This document shows, in pieces, positions 8,761-16,169 of a stretch of DNA of 64,000 nt (its first letter is position 1; each line of letters starts with the position of its first letter). A program made the position numbers and the translations under genes. The stretch is from Corallococcus soli (lineage in GTDB: Bacteria; Myxococcota; Myxococcia; Myxococcales; Myxococcaceae): the NCBI RefSeq assembly GCF_014930455.1, contig NZ_JAAIYO010000019.1, forward strand, positions 44,756-108,755. Direction: 5' to 3'. The notes beneath the pieces were generated by a model that saw nothing but the letters and a program-made list of their open reading frames with translations, was not told the DNA's origin and did not search any database.

Positions 8761-9870
8761 CTACAAGCCGCTGCGGGCCATCTTCAGCAGGCAGGCGGCG
8801 ACCTTGCGGCTGTCGTGTCGGATCTTGGACCCATCCTTGAGCAGGTCCGCCTGCACCGGGATGACGCCCGACGACAACAGCTCCCGCGTCTCCGCCGTCA
8901 CGACGAACGAGCCCTTGCGCGCATAGCGCTGGATGGACTCCTCGGTGGGCTGACGGCCGTTGACCAGCACCGCGTCCAGCACCGGCCCCACATGCTCGAT
9001 CACGGCCTGCACGTGGTCCAGGCAGTTCATGCCGTCCGTCTCACCCGGCTGGGTCATCAGGTTGGCCACCATGACCTTCAGCGCGCGCGTCTCCTTGAGC
9101 GCCTGGGCCACGCCGTCCACCAGCAGGTTGGGCAGCACGCTCGAGTACAGCGAGCCCGGCCCGATGGCGATGAGGTCCGCCGAGTAGATGGCCTCCAGCA
9201 GGCCGTCCACCGGGGGCGGCGAGCGGGGGCTCAGGGACACCCGGCGCACGCGGCCGTGGGCACGGCAGATGTTGCGCTCGCCCACGACCTCCGTGTCGTC
9301 GTGCATCTGCGCGACCAACTGCACCGACGCGAGCGTGCTGGGCAGCACCTGGCCCTGCGCGCCGAGCAGCTCCCCGGACAGCCGCACCGCCTCCAGGAAG
9401 TCGCCCTTCAGCTCCGCGAGCGCCGCGATGAGCAGGTTGCCCACCGCGTGGCCGGCGAGGCCCTTCGCGCCGCCGAAGCGGTACTGGAAGACGTCCTTCA
9501 GCGCGCTCTTGCCACCCGCGAGCGCCACCAGGCAGTTGCGGATGTCGCCCGGGGGCAGCGCGCCGTGCAGCCGGCGCAGGCGGCCGGAGCTGCCGCCGTC
9601 GTCGCTCATCGCCACGACGGCGGTGATGTCCACGCCGGGCTGGCCGGGCTTGGGCGACGCGCGGCGGGCCAGCCCGCGCAGCACCATGGGGAGCCCCGTT
9701 CCGCCGCCCATGGCGACGATGCGCGTCGGGCGGGTCTTCGGGGCCTGCAGCAACTCATTGCGCTCGCCGTTCTGCTGCTTGCGCGCGTCGTCCTGGCTCC
9801 AGGCTTCCGCGAACGGCGCATCCACATCCATGCCCACCATGTTCCGACCCCCTCGCCCATCCCAATCCAT
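8761..9870 (-). CDS. exoF: ExoF: YvcK/CofD-family nucleotide-sugar binding protein
   Basis: A 369-residue member of the YvcK (gluconeogenesis factor)/CofD superfamily. Diagnostic elements are VAMGGGTGLPMVLRGL, VVAMSDDGGSSGRLRR, LPPGDIRNCLVAL, and GPGSLYSSVLPNLLVDG. YvcK proteins bind UDP-sugars and affect cell-wall precursor supply in other bacteria; CofD homologues are 2-phospholactate transferases. The ATG at 9870 has a weak ribosome site; an in-frame ATG at 9840 has a better one (GAGGGGG, 7 bases upstream), so the true start may be the shorter form. It sits between exoE and exoG, so its role is presumably in spore-coat precursor handling. Confidence 0.82.
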   Translation of the reverse strand: MDWDGRGGRNMVGMDVDAPFAEAWSQDDARKQQNGERNELLQAPKTRPTRIVAMGGGTGLPMVLRGLARRASPKPGQPGVDITAVVAMSDDGGSSGRLRRLHGALPPGDIRNCLVALAGGKSALKDVFQYRFGGAKGLAGHAVGNLLIAALAELKGDFLEAVRLSGELLGAQGQVLPSTLASVQLVAQMHDDTEVVGERNICRAHGRVRRVSLSPRSPPPVDGLLEAIYSADLIAIGPGSLYSSVLPNLLVDGVAQALKETRALKVMVANLMTQPGETDGMNCLDHVQAVIEHVGPVLDAVLVNGRQPTEESIQRYARKGSFVVTAETRELLSSGVIPVQADLLKDGSKIRHDSRKVAACLLKMARSGL

Positions 9871-9937
9871 GGCTGCTTACCCTTCGCATCCCGGCCTCCC
9901 CCGACAACCGGAGGCCGCGGATCATGACTGTTGCTGA

Positions 9938-11305
9938 CTACCGAGCACCCCGCCCCAACAACACGTGCCGGACGGTGTGGAAGATAATGCCGACGTCCAG
10001 GAACAGCGACCCGTTCTTCACATAATACAAGTCGAACTCGAGCTTGTTGCGCGCGTCCTCCACGGAGGCCCCGTAGGGGTAGCGGATCTGCGCCCAACCC
10101 GTGATGCCAGGCTTCGTCGCCTCGCGCACCCCGTAGAACGGGATCTGCTGCTTGAGCTGCTCGGTGAACACCGGGCGCTCGGGACGCGGGCCCACGAAGC
10201 TCATGTGGCCCAGCAGCACGTTGAACACCTGGGGAATCTCATCGATGCGCGTCTTGCGGATGAACCTGCCCACCCGCGTGACGCGGTCGTCGTTGGAGCG
10301 CGCCCACACCGCGCCGTTCTTCTCCGCGTCGGTGCGCATGCTGCGGAACTTCCACAGCGGATACGTGCGGCCAGCCAGGCCCACGCGGTCCTGCCGGTAG
10401 AAGATGGGGCCCTTGGAGTCCAGCTTGATGGCCAGCGACACCAGCACCAGGAAGGGCGAGGCCAGGATGAGCAGCAGCGACGCCACCGCCAGGTCGAACA
10501 CCCGCTTGAAGGCCCGGCGCAGCGGCGACACGGTCATCTCATCCGCGAAGGCGAAGTCGCTCGCCCGGAGGAACTGCACCGGGATGCGGCGCAGCACGCG
10601 CTCGCAGAAGCCAGACGCTTCGTACACCCGGCGTCCGTCCAGCCGGCAGCGCAGCAGCGCGTCCACCCAGTTGGCGCCGCGCATGTCATCCGCGGCCTGC
10701 ACCACGTAGGAGGCATTGAGCCGGGCCGCCATCGCATCCAGCGGCTCGTCCACCTTGCGCGGGTCCACCAGGGCCACCACGCGGAAGGAGCCCTCGCCGC
10801 CGGCCTCGATGGCGCTCGCCACCGCGCGGGCCTTGAGGCCATCACCGATGATGAGGACCGCGTCGGGTTCGCCCACCAGGGCGCGGATGGAGACGCGCAC
10901 CGCCAGCGTGCCGGCCAGGGCGCCCATCGCGCCGCCCAGCAGCGTGCCGGGAGGCAGGGACACCGGCAGGGCCAGGGGCAGCAGCAGCATCACCCCGCCC
11001 GCCACCATCGCGGTGACGCCCGCGGCCTTGAGGAAGCGGTAGCCGCGCGTCCGGTCCTCCGCGGCGACGCGAAGGTCATACAGGTCCAGCAGGTACAGCG
11101 TGAACTGGAAGGTGACGACGAAGGCCAGGCCCAGGCCCACCAGCGTCGGCCACAGCGTGGCGAGCGGCGGCCAGGTCCCCGGAGGCGCGAAGAGGGCCGC
11201 GCAGGCCGCGGCACCCGCGACACAGGCCAGCGCGATCGCCGTGCTTTCGGCGAGGAAGAACGTCAACTTCTTGGCTGAAAAGTAGTGGTGAAAAACGCGA
11301 AGCAC
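9938..11305 (-). CDS. exoE: ExoE: polyisoprenyl-phosphate hexose-1-phosphate transferase
   Basis: This is the priming enzyme that moves a sugar-1-phosphate from a nucleotide-sugar to undecaprenyl phosphate at the inner membrane. The 455-residue product has four to five N-terminal membrane segments, a Rossmann-like central part (AVLIIGDGLKARAVASAIEA), then the bacterial sugar transferase domain: KRVFDLAVASLLLILASPF, GPIFYRQDRVGLAG, WKFRSMRTDAE, KTRIDEIPQVFNVLLGHMSF, VGPRPERP and KPGITGWAQI. I chose GTG at 11305 because GGAGGAG lies 5 bases upstream, a much better signal than at the ATG 33 bases further 5'. The architecture is that of WbaP-type transferases. Confidence 0.9.
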   Translation of the reverse strand: MLRVFHHYFSAKKLTFFLAESTAIALACVAGAAACAALFAPPGTWPPLATLWPTLVGLGLAFVVTFQFTLYLLDLYDLRVAAEDRTRGYRFLKAAGVTAMVAGGVMLLLPLALPVSLPPGTLLGGAMGALAGTLAVRVSIRALVGEPDAVLIIGDGLKARAVASAIEAGGEGSFRVVALVDPRKVDEPLDAMAARLNASYVVQAADDMRGANWVDALLRCRLDGRRVYEASGFCERVLRRIPVQFLRASDFAFADEMTVSPLRRAFKRVFDLAVASLLLILASPFLVLVSLAIKLDSKGPIFYRQDRVGLAGRTYPLWKFRSMRTDAEKNGAVWARSNDDRVTRVGRFIRKTRIDEIPQVFNVLLGHMSFVGPRPERPVFTEQLKQQIPFYGVREATKPGITGWAQIRYPYGASVEDARNKLEFDLYYVKNGSLFLDVGIIFHTVRHVLLGRGAR

Positions 11306-11425
11306 GTGACTCCTCCAACCCCGACCCGCCCACTCCACTCCAGGCCCCGCCCCCCCGCCGCATAGGAGGGGGGACGGAAGGCCAGACAGACTGCCCTCAC
11401 CTGCACGTCGTGCTGCTTTCGGCCG

Positions 11426-12163
11426 CTACTTCTTCACGTAGTTCTTCAGGTACGGGGTCGCGTTCACTTCCGCCCCGTTGAGCACGCAGCCCACCAGCGC
11501 CGCGCCCGCCAGCTGCTCCACCGCCTGGTTCACCACCTTGGAGGGGGTGACGTTGGCGCGGATGACCATCAGCACGCCGTCCATCTGGTGGCCGAGGATG
11601 GCCGCGTCCGCGAAGGGCAGCGTGGGCGGCAGGTCCACGTACACCTCGTCGAAGCCCTCGCGCACCGCCTTGAGGAACTGCTTCATCCGGGCGCTCGCCA
11701 GCACCTGGGTGCTCTCCTCCGGCGTGGCGCCGGCGGGGATGACGGCCAGGCGCGTGGAGTTGAAGCGGCGCACCACGTCGCGCACGTCGCACTCGCCAGC
11801 CAGCAGCTCCGCCAGGCCCTGCTTGTTGCGCATCCCCAGCGTGGGGGCCACCTGGCCCCGGCGCAGGTCCGCGTCCACCAGCAGGATGCGGCGCTCCGGG
11901 TTCGCCCGGGCGGCGGCCAGCGCCAGGTTCACGCTCGTCACCGTCTTGCCCTCGCCGGGCATGGCCGAGGTGAGCGCCACCACCTTCATCGGGCGCTGCT
12001 CCCGCATCCGCTCCAGCCGGTAGTACAGCGTCCGGTACTGCTCAGCGGCCGCGGAGGCCGGGGCCGTCAGCGTCACCACCCGACGGTCCACCGCGTTCGA
12101 GGAAGCCGCGCTCTCATCCACACGCGGGAGGAAGTTTCCGGCCCGCTCCATCGTCGAATCCAT
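11426..12163 (-). CDS. exoD: ExoD: BY-kinase (bacterial tyrosine autokinase), stand-alone cytoplasmic half
   Basis: A 245-residue P-loop kinase of the Wzc/CpsD group. Walker A is SAMPGEGKTVTSVN, Walker A' is ILLVDADLRRG, and the Walker B equivalent is VYVDLPPTLPFAD. The ATG at 12163 has GGAG 7 bases upstream; a TTG at 12199 abutting exoC is less likely. The C-terminus has only two tyrosines (TPYLKNYVKK), not the usual tyrosine cluster. It is encoded beside its presumed membrane activator ExoC, which lacks a kinase domain. I believe the M. xanthus counterpart is the tyrosine kinase called BtkA. Confidence 0.87.
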   Translation of the reverse strand: MDSTMERAGNFLPRVDESAASSNAVDRRVVTLTAPASAAAEQYRTLYYRLERMREQRPMKVVALTSAMPGEGKTVTSVNLALAAARANPERRILLVDADLRRGQVAPTLGMRNKQGLAELLAGECDVRDVVRRFNSTRLAVIPAGATPEESTQVLASARMKQFLKAVREGFDEVYVDLPPTLPFADAAILGHQMDGVLMVIRANVTPSKVVNQAVEQLAGAALVGCVLNGAEVNATPYLKNYVKK

Positions 12164-12199
12164 CTGAGTGCTCCAATCTTTTCCGTAGGGGGTCGGCAA

Positions 12200-13609
12200 T
12201 TAGTTCAGCGAAGTGGACGAGGAGACGCTGTTCTTGCTCCCGGCCATGGGCATCAACACCCGCTTCTCCGTCTTGCCTTGCATGTTCGGGACCACCGCCA
12301 GGACAGGCAGCGTGATGCGCTCGCGGACCTCGGTGCCGTCGCGCAGGCTGTCGTCGCGCATCTCGAGCACGGTGCCGGTGAGGACACCCAGCGCCAGGGC
12401 CAGGAGGGCCGCGATGAGCAGGCCGCTCAGGCGGTCCGGACGGGCCGGGGCGGAAGGCACCCCGGCGGGCGAGATGACGTTGAACAGGCTCTGGGCACTC
12501 TTGGCTTCCAGCTCCTGGGCGATCTCCGCCTCCACCTTGCGGCTCACCACGCTCTGGTACTTGGTGCGGGCGATTTCATAGTCCCGGTTCATCACCGCCA
12601 GCTCATGCGCCCAGCGGGGGGTGTTGTTCAGCCGCGCCTGGTAGGCCTCGGCCTGCTTCTGCAGGTCCACGATGTCCTTCTGGATGGTGCCGACCAGGGT
12701 GCTGACACGGGCGCGCTCGTTGCGCTCGGCGAACATGCGGCCCTCGGCCTCCTTGCGCTGCTCGGCCACGGTGCCCAGCTCGCGCTCCATCCGCTTCACT
12801 TCCGGGTGGTCCCCGGTCCACTGCGTCTTGGCCTGGGTGAGCGTCCGGGACAGCCCGCTCTGCGCGGCCTCCAGGCGCCCCGCCTCGCTGTCCGCGGCGT
12901 TGCGGGCCCGGGCCAGGTCGGAGCGACGGGCCTCGGCGGCGCGCAGCTCCTCGGACTTGGTCTGCAGCTGGGCGCTGATGCGCTCCAGGCCGCGCATGTT
13001 CATCTCCATCTGCTCGGGCAGCTCGCCCAGGTGGTCCACCTTGAAGCGGCTGATGTTGGACTCCCACGCGGAGACCGCCTTGCCCAGGGCGACCATCTCC
13101 TCGGTGAAGAGGTTGGTGGCGCGGGCCGCCTGCGCCTGGCGGATCTTCAGCGTCTCCTCGGAGAAGATGGCCGGCAGGCGGTTGGTCACCTGCGCCACCA
13201 CCTGCGGGTCGCGGCCGGAGTAGGTCAGCTCGAACGCCGTCTCACCCTCGACGCGCACGGTGAGGTCCTTGCGCATCTGCTCCACCGCCGCCTCGATGCC
13301 CTTCTCGGAGACGAGCTCCGGGTAGAGGTTCATCTCCTCGATGGCCTTCTGGAGCACCGGCCGCGCCAGCAACTCCTGACGCACCGTCACCAGCCGCTGC
13401 TCGATGAGCTCGCTCACCGTGCGCTGCACCATCTCTTCACCGGGGCGCTGCGGTTCCACGCGCACCACCACCGAAGCTTCATAAATGCTAGGCCGCGTCA
13501 TCACGATCGCCGCGCCCACCACGAAGATTGCCGCAGCGATCGCCCCCACCAGGGCCTTGCGACGCCACAGCGCCGAAAGCATCTGGTCCGCCGTCATCCC
13601 ACGCTCCAT
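12200..13609 (-). CDS. exoC: ExoC: polysaccharide co-polymerase (Wzc-like, lacking kinase domain)
   Basis: A 469-residue chain-length/co-polymerase protein of the inner membrane. It has an N-terminal helix (ALVGAIAAAIFVVGAAIVM), the Wzz-type periplasmic beginning (SIYEASVVVRVEPQRPG), a long coiled coil (about residues 160-390) and a C-terminal helix (LSGLLIAALLALALGVLTGT) ending in a short Ser-rich tail with no P-loop. The kinase is encoded separately by exoD. The ATG at 13609 has GGAGGAG 6 bases upstream; another possible ATG lies at 13597 and two further upstream at 13624 and 13639 with poor spacing. Confidence 0.88.
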   Translation of the reverse strand: MERGMTADQMLSALWRRKALVGAIAAAIFVVGAAIVMTRPSIYEASVVVRVEPQRPGEEMVQRTVSELIEQRLVTVRQELLARPVLQKAIEEMNLYPELVSEKGIEAAVEQMRKDLTVRVEGETAFELTYSGRDPQVVAQVTNRLPAIFSEETLKIRQAQAARATNLFTEEMVALGKAVSAWESNISRFKVDHLGELPEQMEMNMRGLERISAQLQTKSEELRAAEARRSDLARARNAADSEAGRLEAAQSGLSRTLTQAKTQWTGDHPEVKRMERELGTVAEQRKEAEGRMFAERNERARVSTLVGTIQKDIVDLQKQAEAYQARLNNTPRWAHELAVMNRDYEIARTKYQSVVSRKVEAEIAQELEAKSAQSLFNVISPAGVPSAPARPDRLSGLLIAALLALALGVLTGTVLEMRDDSLRDGTEVRERITLPVLAVVPNMQGKTEKRVLMPMAGSKNSVSSSTSLN

Positions 13610-13643
13610 GATCCGCTCCTCCATGCCTCGCACTTGCATGCTC

Positions 13644-14840
13644 CTACCAAGGTGTCATGACCAGACGGAGAGCAAACACATTGCGTGTCAGATCCCCAGC
13701 CCCGGCGACGTCCGCCGCGCCCACTTGCGCGATGCGGTCCACCGCCCCCTGCAACGCCAGCTTCCGGTTCATCCGGTACTCGACGCCGCCTCCCACTGCA
13801 TAGCCCTGCGACACGTTCGTGGTGTTGCGCCACTGCGTGTAGTTCAGATCCGGCGCGGTGCCGTTGCGGAAGAAGCTGGCCGCCCCAAAGGCAGACAACT
13901 TCGCCGTGAAACGGTGCGCCGCCATCAGTGATGCGTAATCCGCCCAGACCGCGCCGGAGAACCCGCTGGCACCCACCAGATCGTGTCCAATGGCGAAGCC
14001 GATGTCCGACCGCTCTCCTTCACGCACCAGCTCCGCCGTCACGCGAGGCAGCCAGCCCCCGCGGGACGCATCCGCCGGCATGTAGCGCACCGGCCCGCCC
14101 CGGAGGGTGAGCGTGGTGGGCCGCGTCAGCCGGTAGCGCAGGGCCGCCGAAGCGCCGTGCGCCTGGCTGTAGTCCCCCGCGTACAGGAAGCCCTGATAGC
14201 GATACTCGGCGCCCAATGACATCCGGCGCGTGGTGCGGTACCACAGCTCCACCGACGGGGCGTGCGCGTAGCCCGCCTCCCGTCCCGGTTCGATGATGCG
14301 CGTGGCTTCGAAGCTGTAGTTGCCGCGCACGTCCATGCGGTCCGTCACCCGCCCCGTCATCCCCACCTTCGCCTGTGCATAGAAGGTGGGAGAGGTGGAG
14401 CGCGCCAGACCGTCACGCGGCAGCGACGTGGGGTCCGTGACGCGGAACACCCTGGTGCTCGCGTCCAATCGCAGCCGGCGCGACAGCACGTTGCGCAGGC
14501 CGAAGCCACCCCGGTGATCCAGCGTCGTCTTGCCGGAGCCGTGACGGGCGAGCAGGTCCGCGGCGTAGAACGTGTCCAGCGTGAGCTGTTCGTTCTTCAC
14601 GTCCAGGCCCACCCGGGGAGACAGCTTCGTCATGAACTGCCCGCCGGTGGCCCCTGCTCCGCCACCCAGGCGCAGATCGTTGTCGAAGCGCTCCTCCGCC
14701 GTCAGGCGCAGCCGCGGCTCCAGGATGGTGGCCGCCTGAGCGGCCGGTGCGGCGATGAGACAGCCTGCAATCACTGCCCGCTTCCAGTTGCCCCTCACCG
14801 CCGCCCTCCCGTCCTTGCCCACGCCCACGCCCGTTTTCAT
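13644..14840 (-). CDS. exoB: ExoB: outer-membrane beta-barrel protein of the exo export machine
   Basis: A 398-residue exported protein with a signal peptide ending near CLIAAPAAQA-ATI. The mature part shows alternating hydrophobic/polar strands separated by short turns (for example FEATRIIEPGREAG, SLGAEYRYQGFLYAGDY, LALQGAVDRIAQVG) and ends in a short strand FALRLVMTPW with a C-terminal aromatic residue, as expected of an outer-membrane barrel. ATG at 14840 gives a normal signal peptide; an ATG at 14882 overlaps the exoA stop as TGATG and would suit translational coupling but gives an odd 14-residue extension. In the M. xanthus locus ExoB is thought to complete the outer-membrane channel with ExoA. 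Confidence 0.78.
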   Translation of the reverse strand: MKTGVGVGKDGRAAVRGNWKRAVIAGCLIAAPAAQAATILEPRLRLTAEERFDNDLRLGGGAGATGGQFMTKLSPRVGLDVKNEQLTLDTFYAADLLARHGSGKTTLDHRGGFGLRNVLSRRLRLDASTRVFRVTDPTSLPRDGLARSTSPTFYAQAKVGMTGRVTDRMDVRGNYSFEATRIIEPGREAGYAHAPSVELWYRTTRRMSLGAEYRYQGFLYAGDYSQAHGASAALRYRLTRPTTLTLRGGPVRYMPADASRGGWLPRVTAELVREGERSDIGFAIGHDLVGASGFSGAVWADYASLMAAHRFTAKLSAFGAASFFRNGTAPDLNYTQWRNTTNVSQGYAVGGGVEYRMNRKLALQGAVDRIAQVGAADVAGAGDLTRNVFALRLVMTPW

Positions 14841-14881
14841 ATCGTCCGGATGTCTGTGTCTTGAGTTGCGTCCGCCCTGCA

Positions 14882-15451
14882 TCACGGGACGACGACGGTG
14901 TCACCGGGACGCAGGATGACGTTCTCGCCGTTGGGGGAGACCAGGTCGCTGTAGCGCACCGGGATCTGCCCGCCGTTGCCGTCCGTGCGGATGACGACGA
15001 TGCCGTCGGAGTTGGCGAAGTCGGTGAAGCCGCCCGCCAGCGCGATGGCCTGGAGCAGCGACACGCGGCCGCGCAGCGGGTAGGCGCCCGGGTGGGCCAC
15101 TTCTCCCGTCACGAAGACGCGGGTGCTGTTGACCTCGCGGACGATGACCGTCACGCGGGGCTCCTGCACGTACGGCTGGAGGCCCGTCTTGAGCGCCTCG
15201 GCCAGCTCCGTGGGCGTCTTGCCCGCAGCCTGGATCTCTCCCACCATCGGGACGGAGATGAACCCGTCGGGCCGCACCGGCACCGTGCGCGACAGCTCCG
15301 CGTCACGCCACACGCTGACGTCCAGCACGTCCTCCCGACCAATCCGGTACGGCTGCTCCGCGTTGTCCACCTTCAGCGTCTGCTGGTGAGCACATCCCGA
15401 CAGGAGGAGCATCCCCAACCCCATCCAGAACCCCGTGCGCCGCATTCCCAT
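14882..15451 (-). CDS. exoA: ExoA: Wza-type outer-membrane polysaccharide export lipoprotein (OPX)
   Basis: A 189-residue lipoprotein with a lipobox LLLSGC (Cys at about 19). It contains the polysaccharide export (Poly_export) domain, YRIGREDVLDVSVWRDAELS followed by VRPDGFISVPMVGEI, and then a SLBB-type repeat (VFVTGEVAHPGAYPL, SLLQAIALAGGFTDFA). At under 200 residues it is about half the size of E. coli Wza and lacks the C-terminal helix that crosses the outer membrane, consistent with needing ExoB as a barrel partner. The ATG at 15451 has GGAG 8 bases upstream. It is the first gene of the nine-gene operon; a sigma-54 type promoter lies about 95 bases upstream. Confidence 0.9.
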   Translation of the reverse strand: MGMRRTGFWMGLGMLLLSGCAHQQTLKVDNAEQPYRIGREDVLDVSVWRDAELSRTVPVRPDGFISVPMVGEIQAAGKTPTELAEALKTGLQPYVQEPRVTVIVREVNSTRVFVTGEVAHPGAYPLRGRVSLLQAIALAGGFTDFANSDGIVVIRTDGNGGQIPVRYSDLVSPNGENVILRPGDTVVVP

Positions 15452-15862
15452 CTTCCGCTCTCCTTCGTTCACTGATGTCTGGCGACTGCTGTCCGTCCAC
15501 CCGCCCTGCGGGCCGAGCAGCACGCTTCTGGCGGTGTCCCTTAGCAGCGCGTGTGCCAGCCTTCGCGAAGAGGGAAAACCCTTGGAATGCAGTGGGTTAC
15601 GGCGTGCCACATCAGGCGCACATGGGGGGAATCGGCAAAAATTCCGGTCGCACCCGGGTGTTCTCCCCTGTGCTTTCTGCCGATCGCTTCCAACGGGAGG
15701 AAGAGGTTTGCCCACGCAAGCCCCTCCCACTTCCACGCGGATCCGCGCCCATGCAGTGCGCCCCCAGTGCGCGGACTTCGGCACGGGACTTGAAGAGGGG
15801 TCAGTGCGTTGAACGGTGGTACGGGTTCAAGGTTCCAAAACAGTCACGAGGGGGACAACGGA
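15452..15862. other. Divergent intergenic region between exoA and a small membrane protein gene
   Basis: About 410 bases without a credible gene. It carries the sigma-54 element at 15543-15558. A second TGGCACG (minus strand, 15609-15603) has no -12 partner, so it is not called. Base composition is slightly less GC-rich around 15580-15690, as expected for regulatory DNA; enhancer-protein sites probably lie upstream of 15560 but I cannot define them. Confidence 0.6.
15543..15558 (-). promoter_or_regulatory. Sigma-54 (-24/-12) promoter of the exo operon
   Basis: On the minus strand TGGCAC (15558-15553), five bases, then CTGCT ending at 15543 match the TGGCAC-N5-TTGC(A/T) consensus except for one base, and keep the exact GG-N10-GC spacing. 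Transcription would start near 15532, leaving about an 80-base leader before exoA. In M. xanthus the exo operon is reported to be under the sigma-54 enhancer-binding protein Nla6, which fits. The start site is inferred. Confidence 0.72.
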
Positions 15863-16054
15863 ATGGGCAAGGCGGCTGGGGCGATGGGGTTGGTCTTCAT
15901 GGTGGGTACCAGCGTGGTGGGCCTGATGGGCGCGGCGATGGGCACCAGCATTGAAGCCGGTGTGTTGGGCATGGTGGGTCTGGCCCTCTATGGGGGCAGC
16001 GCGCTGTTGAACGGCAAGGCGGCGGAGCCGACCGGGGTCGCGAAGCAGGCGTAG
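15863..16054 (+). CDS. Small two-helix membrane protein
   Basis: A 63-residue hydrophobic protein of unknown function. Two likely membrane helices are GAMGLVFMVGTSVVGLMGAA and AGVLGMVGLALYGGSALL, followed by a short polar tail (NGKAAEPTGVAKQA). The ATG at 15863 follows GAGGGGGAC at a workable distance; a TTG at 15809 would add 18 residues. It is transcribed away from exoA and is followed by a convincing terminator, which supports it as a real monocistronic gene. I do not recognise the family. Confidence 0.6.
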   Translation: MGKAAGAMGLVFMVGTSVVGLMGAAMGTSIEAGVLGMVGLALYGGSALLNGKAAEPTGVAKQA

Positions 16055-16078
16055 GCAGGCTGTAGGGCTGTAGGAATC

Positions 16079-16150
16079 ACGGGGCCTCGGGCCTGGACGC
16101 GACGGGAAGCAGCGCTTCCCCGCTCCGACCCGGCGGCCCCGTTTCATTTT
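16079..16150 (+). terminator. Intrinsic terminator after the small membrane protein gene
   Basis: The outer stem ACGGGGCC (16079-16086) pairs with GGCCCCGT (16135-16142) and is followed by TTCATTTT. Inside it a perfect GGGAAGC/GCTTCCC hairpin (16104-16120) forms. The U-rich tail and position 25 bases after the stop make this the best intrinsic terminator of the left half. Confidence 0.65.
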
Positions 16151-16169
16151 CCGCCCGGGGGGCTGAACC

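Noticed and set aside
15603..15609. Second TGGCACG upstream of exoA on the minus strand
   Set aside because: No GC doublet at -12 (the expected position reads CC), so it is not called as a sigma-54 promoter.
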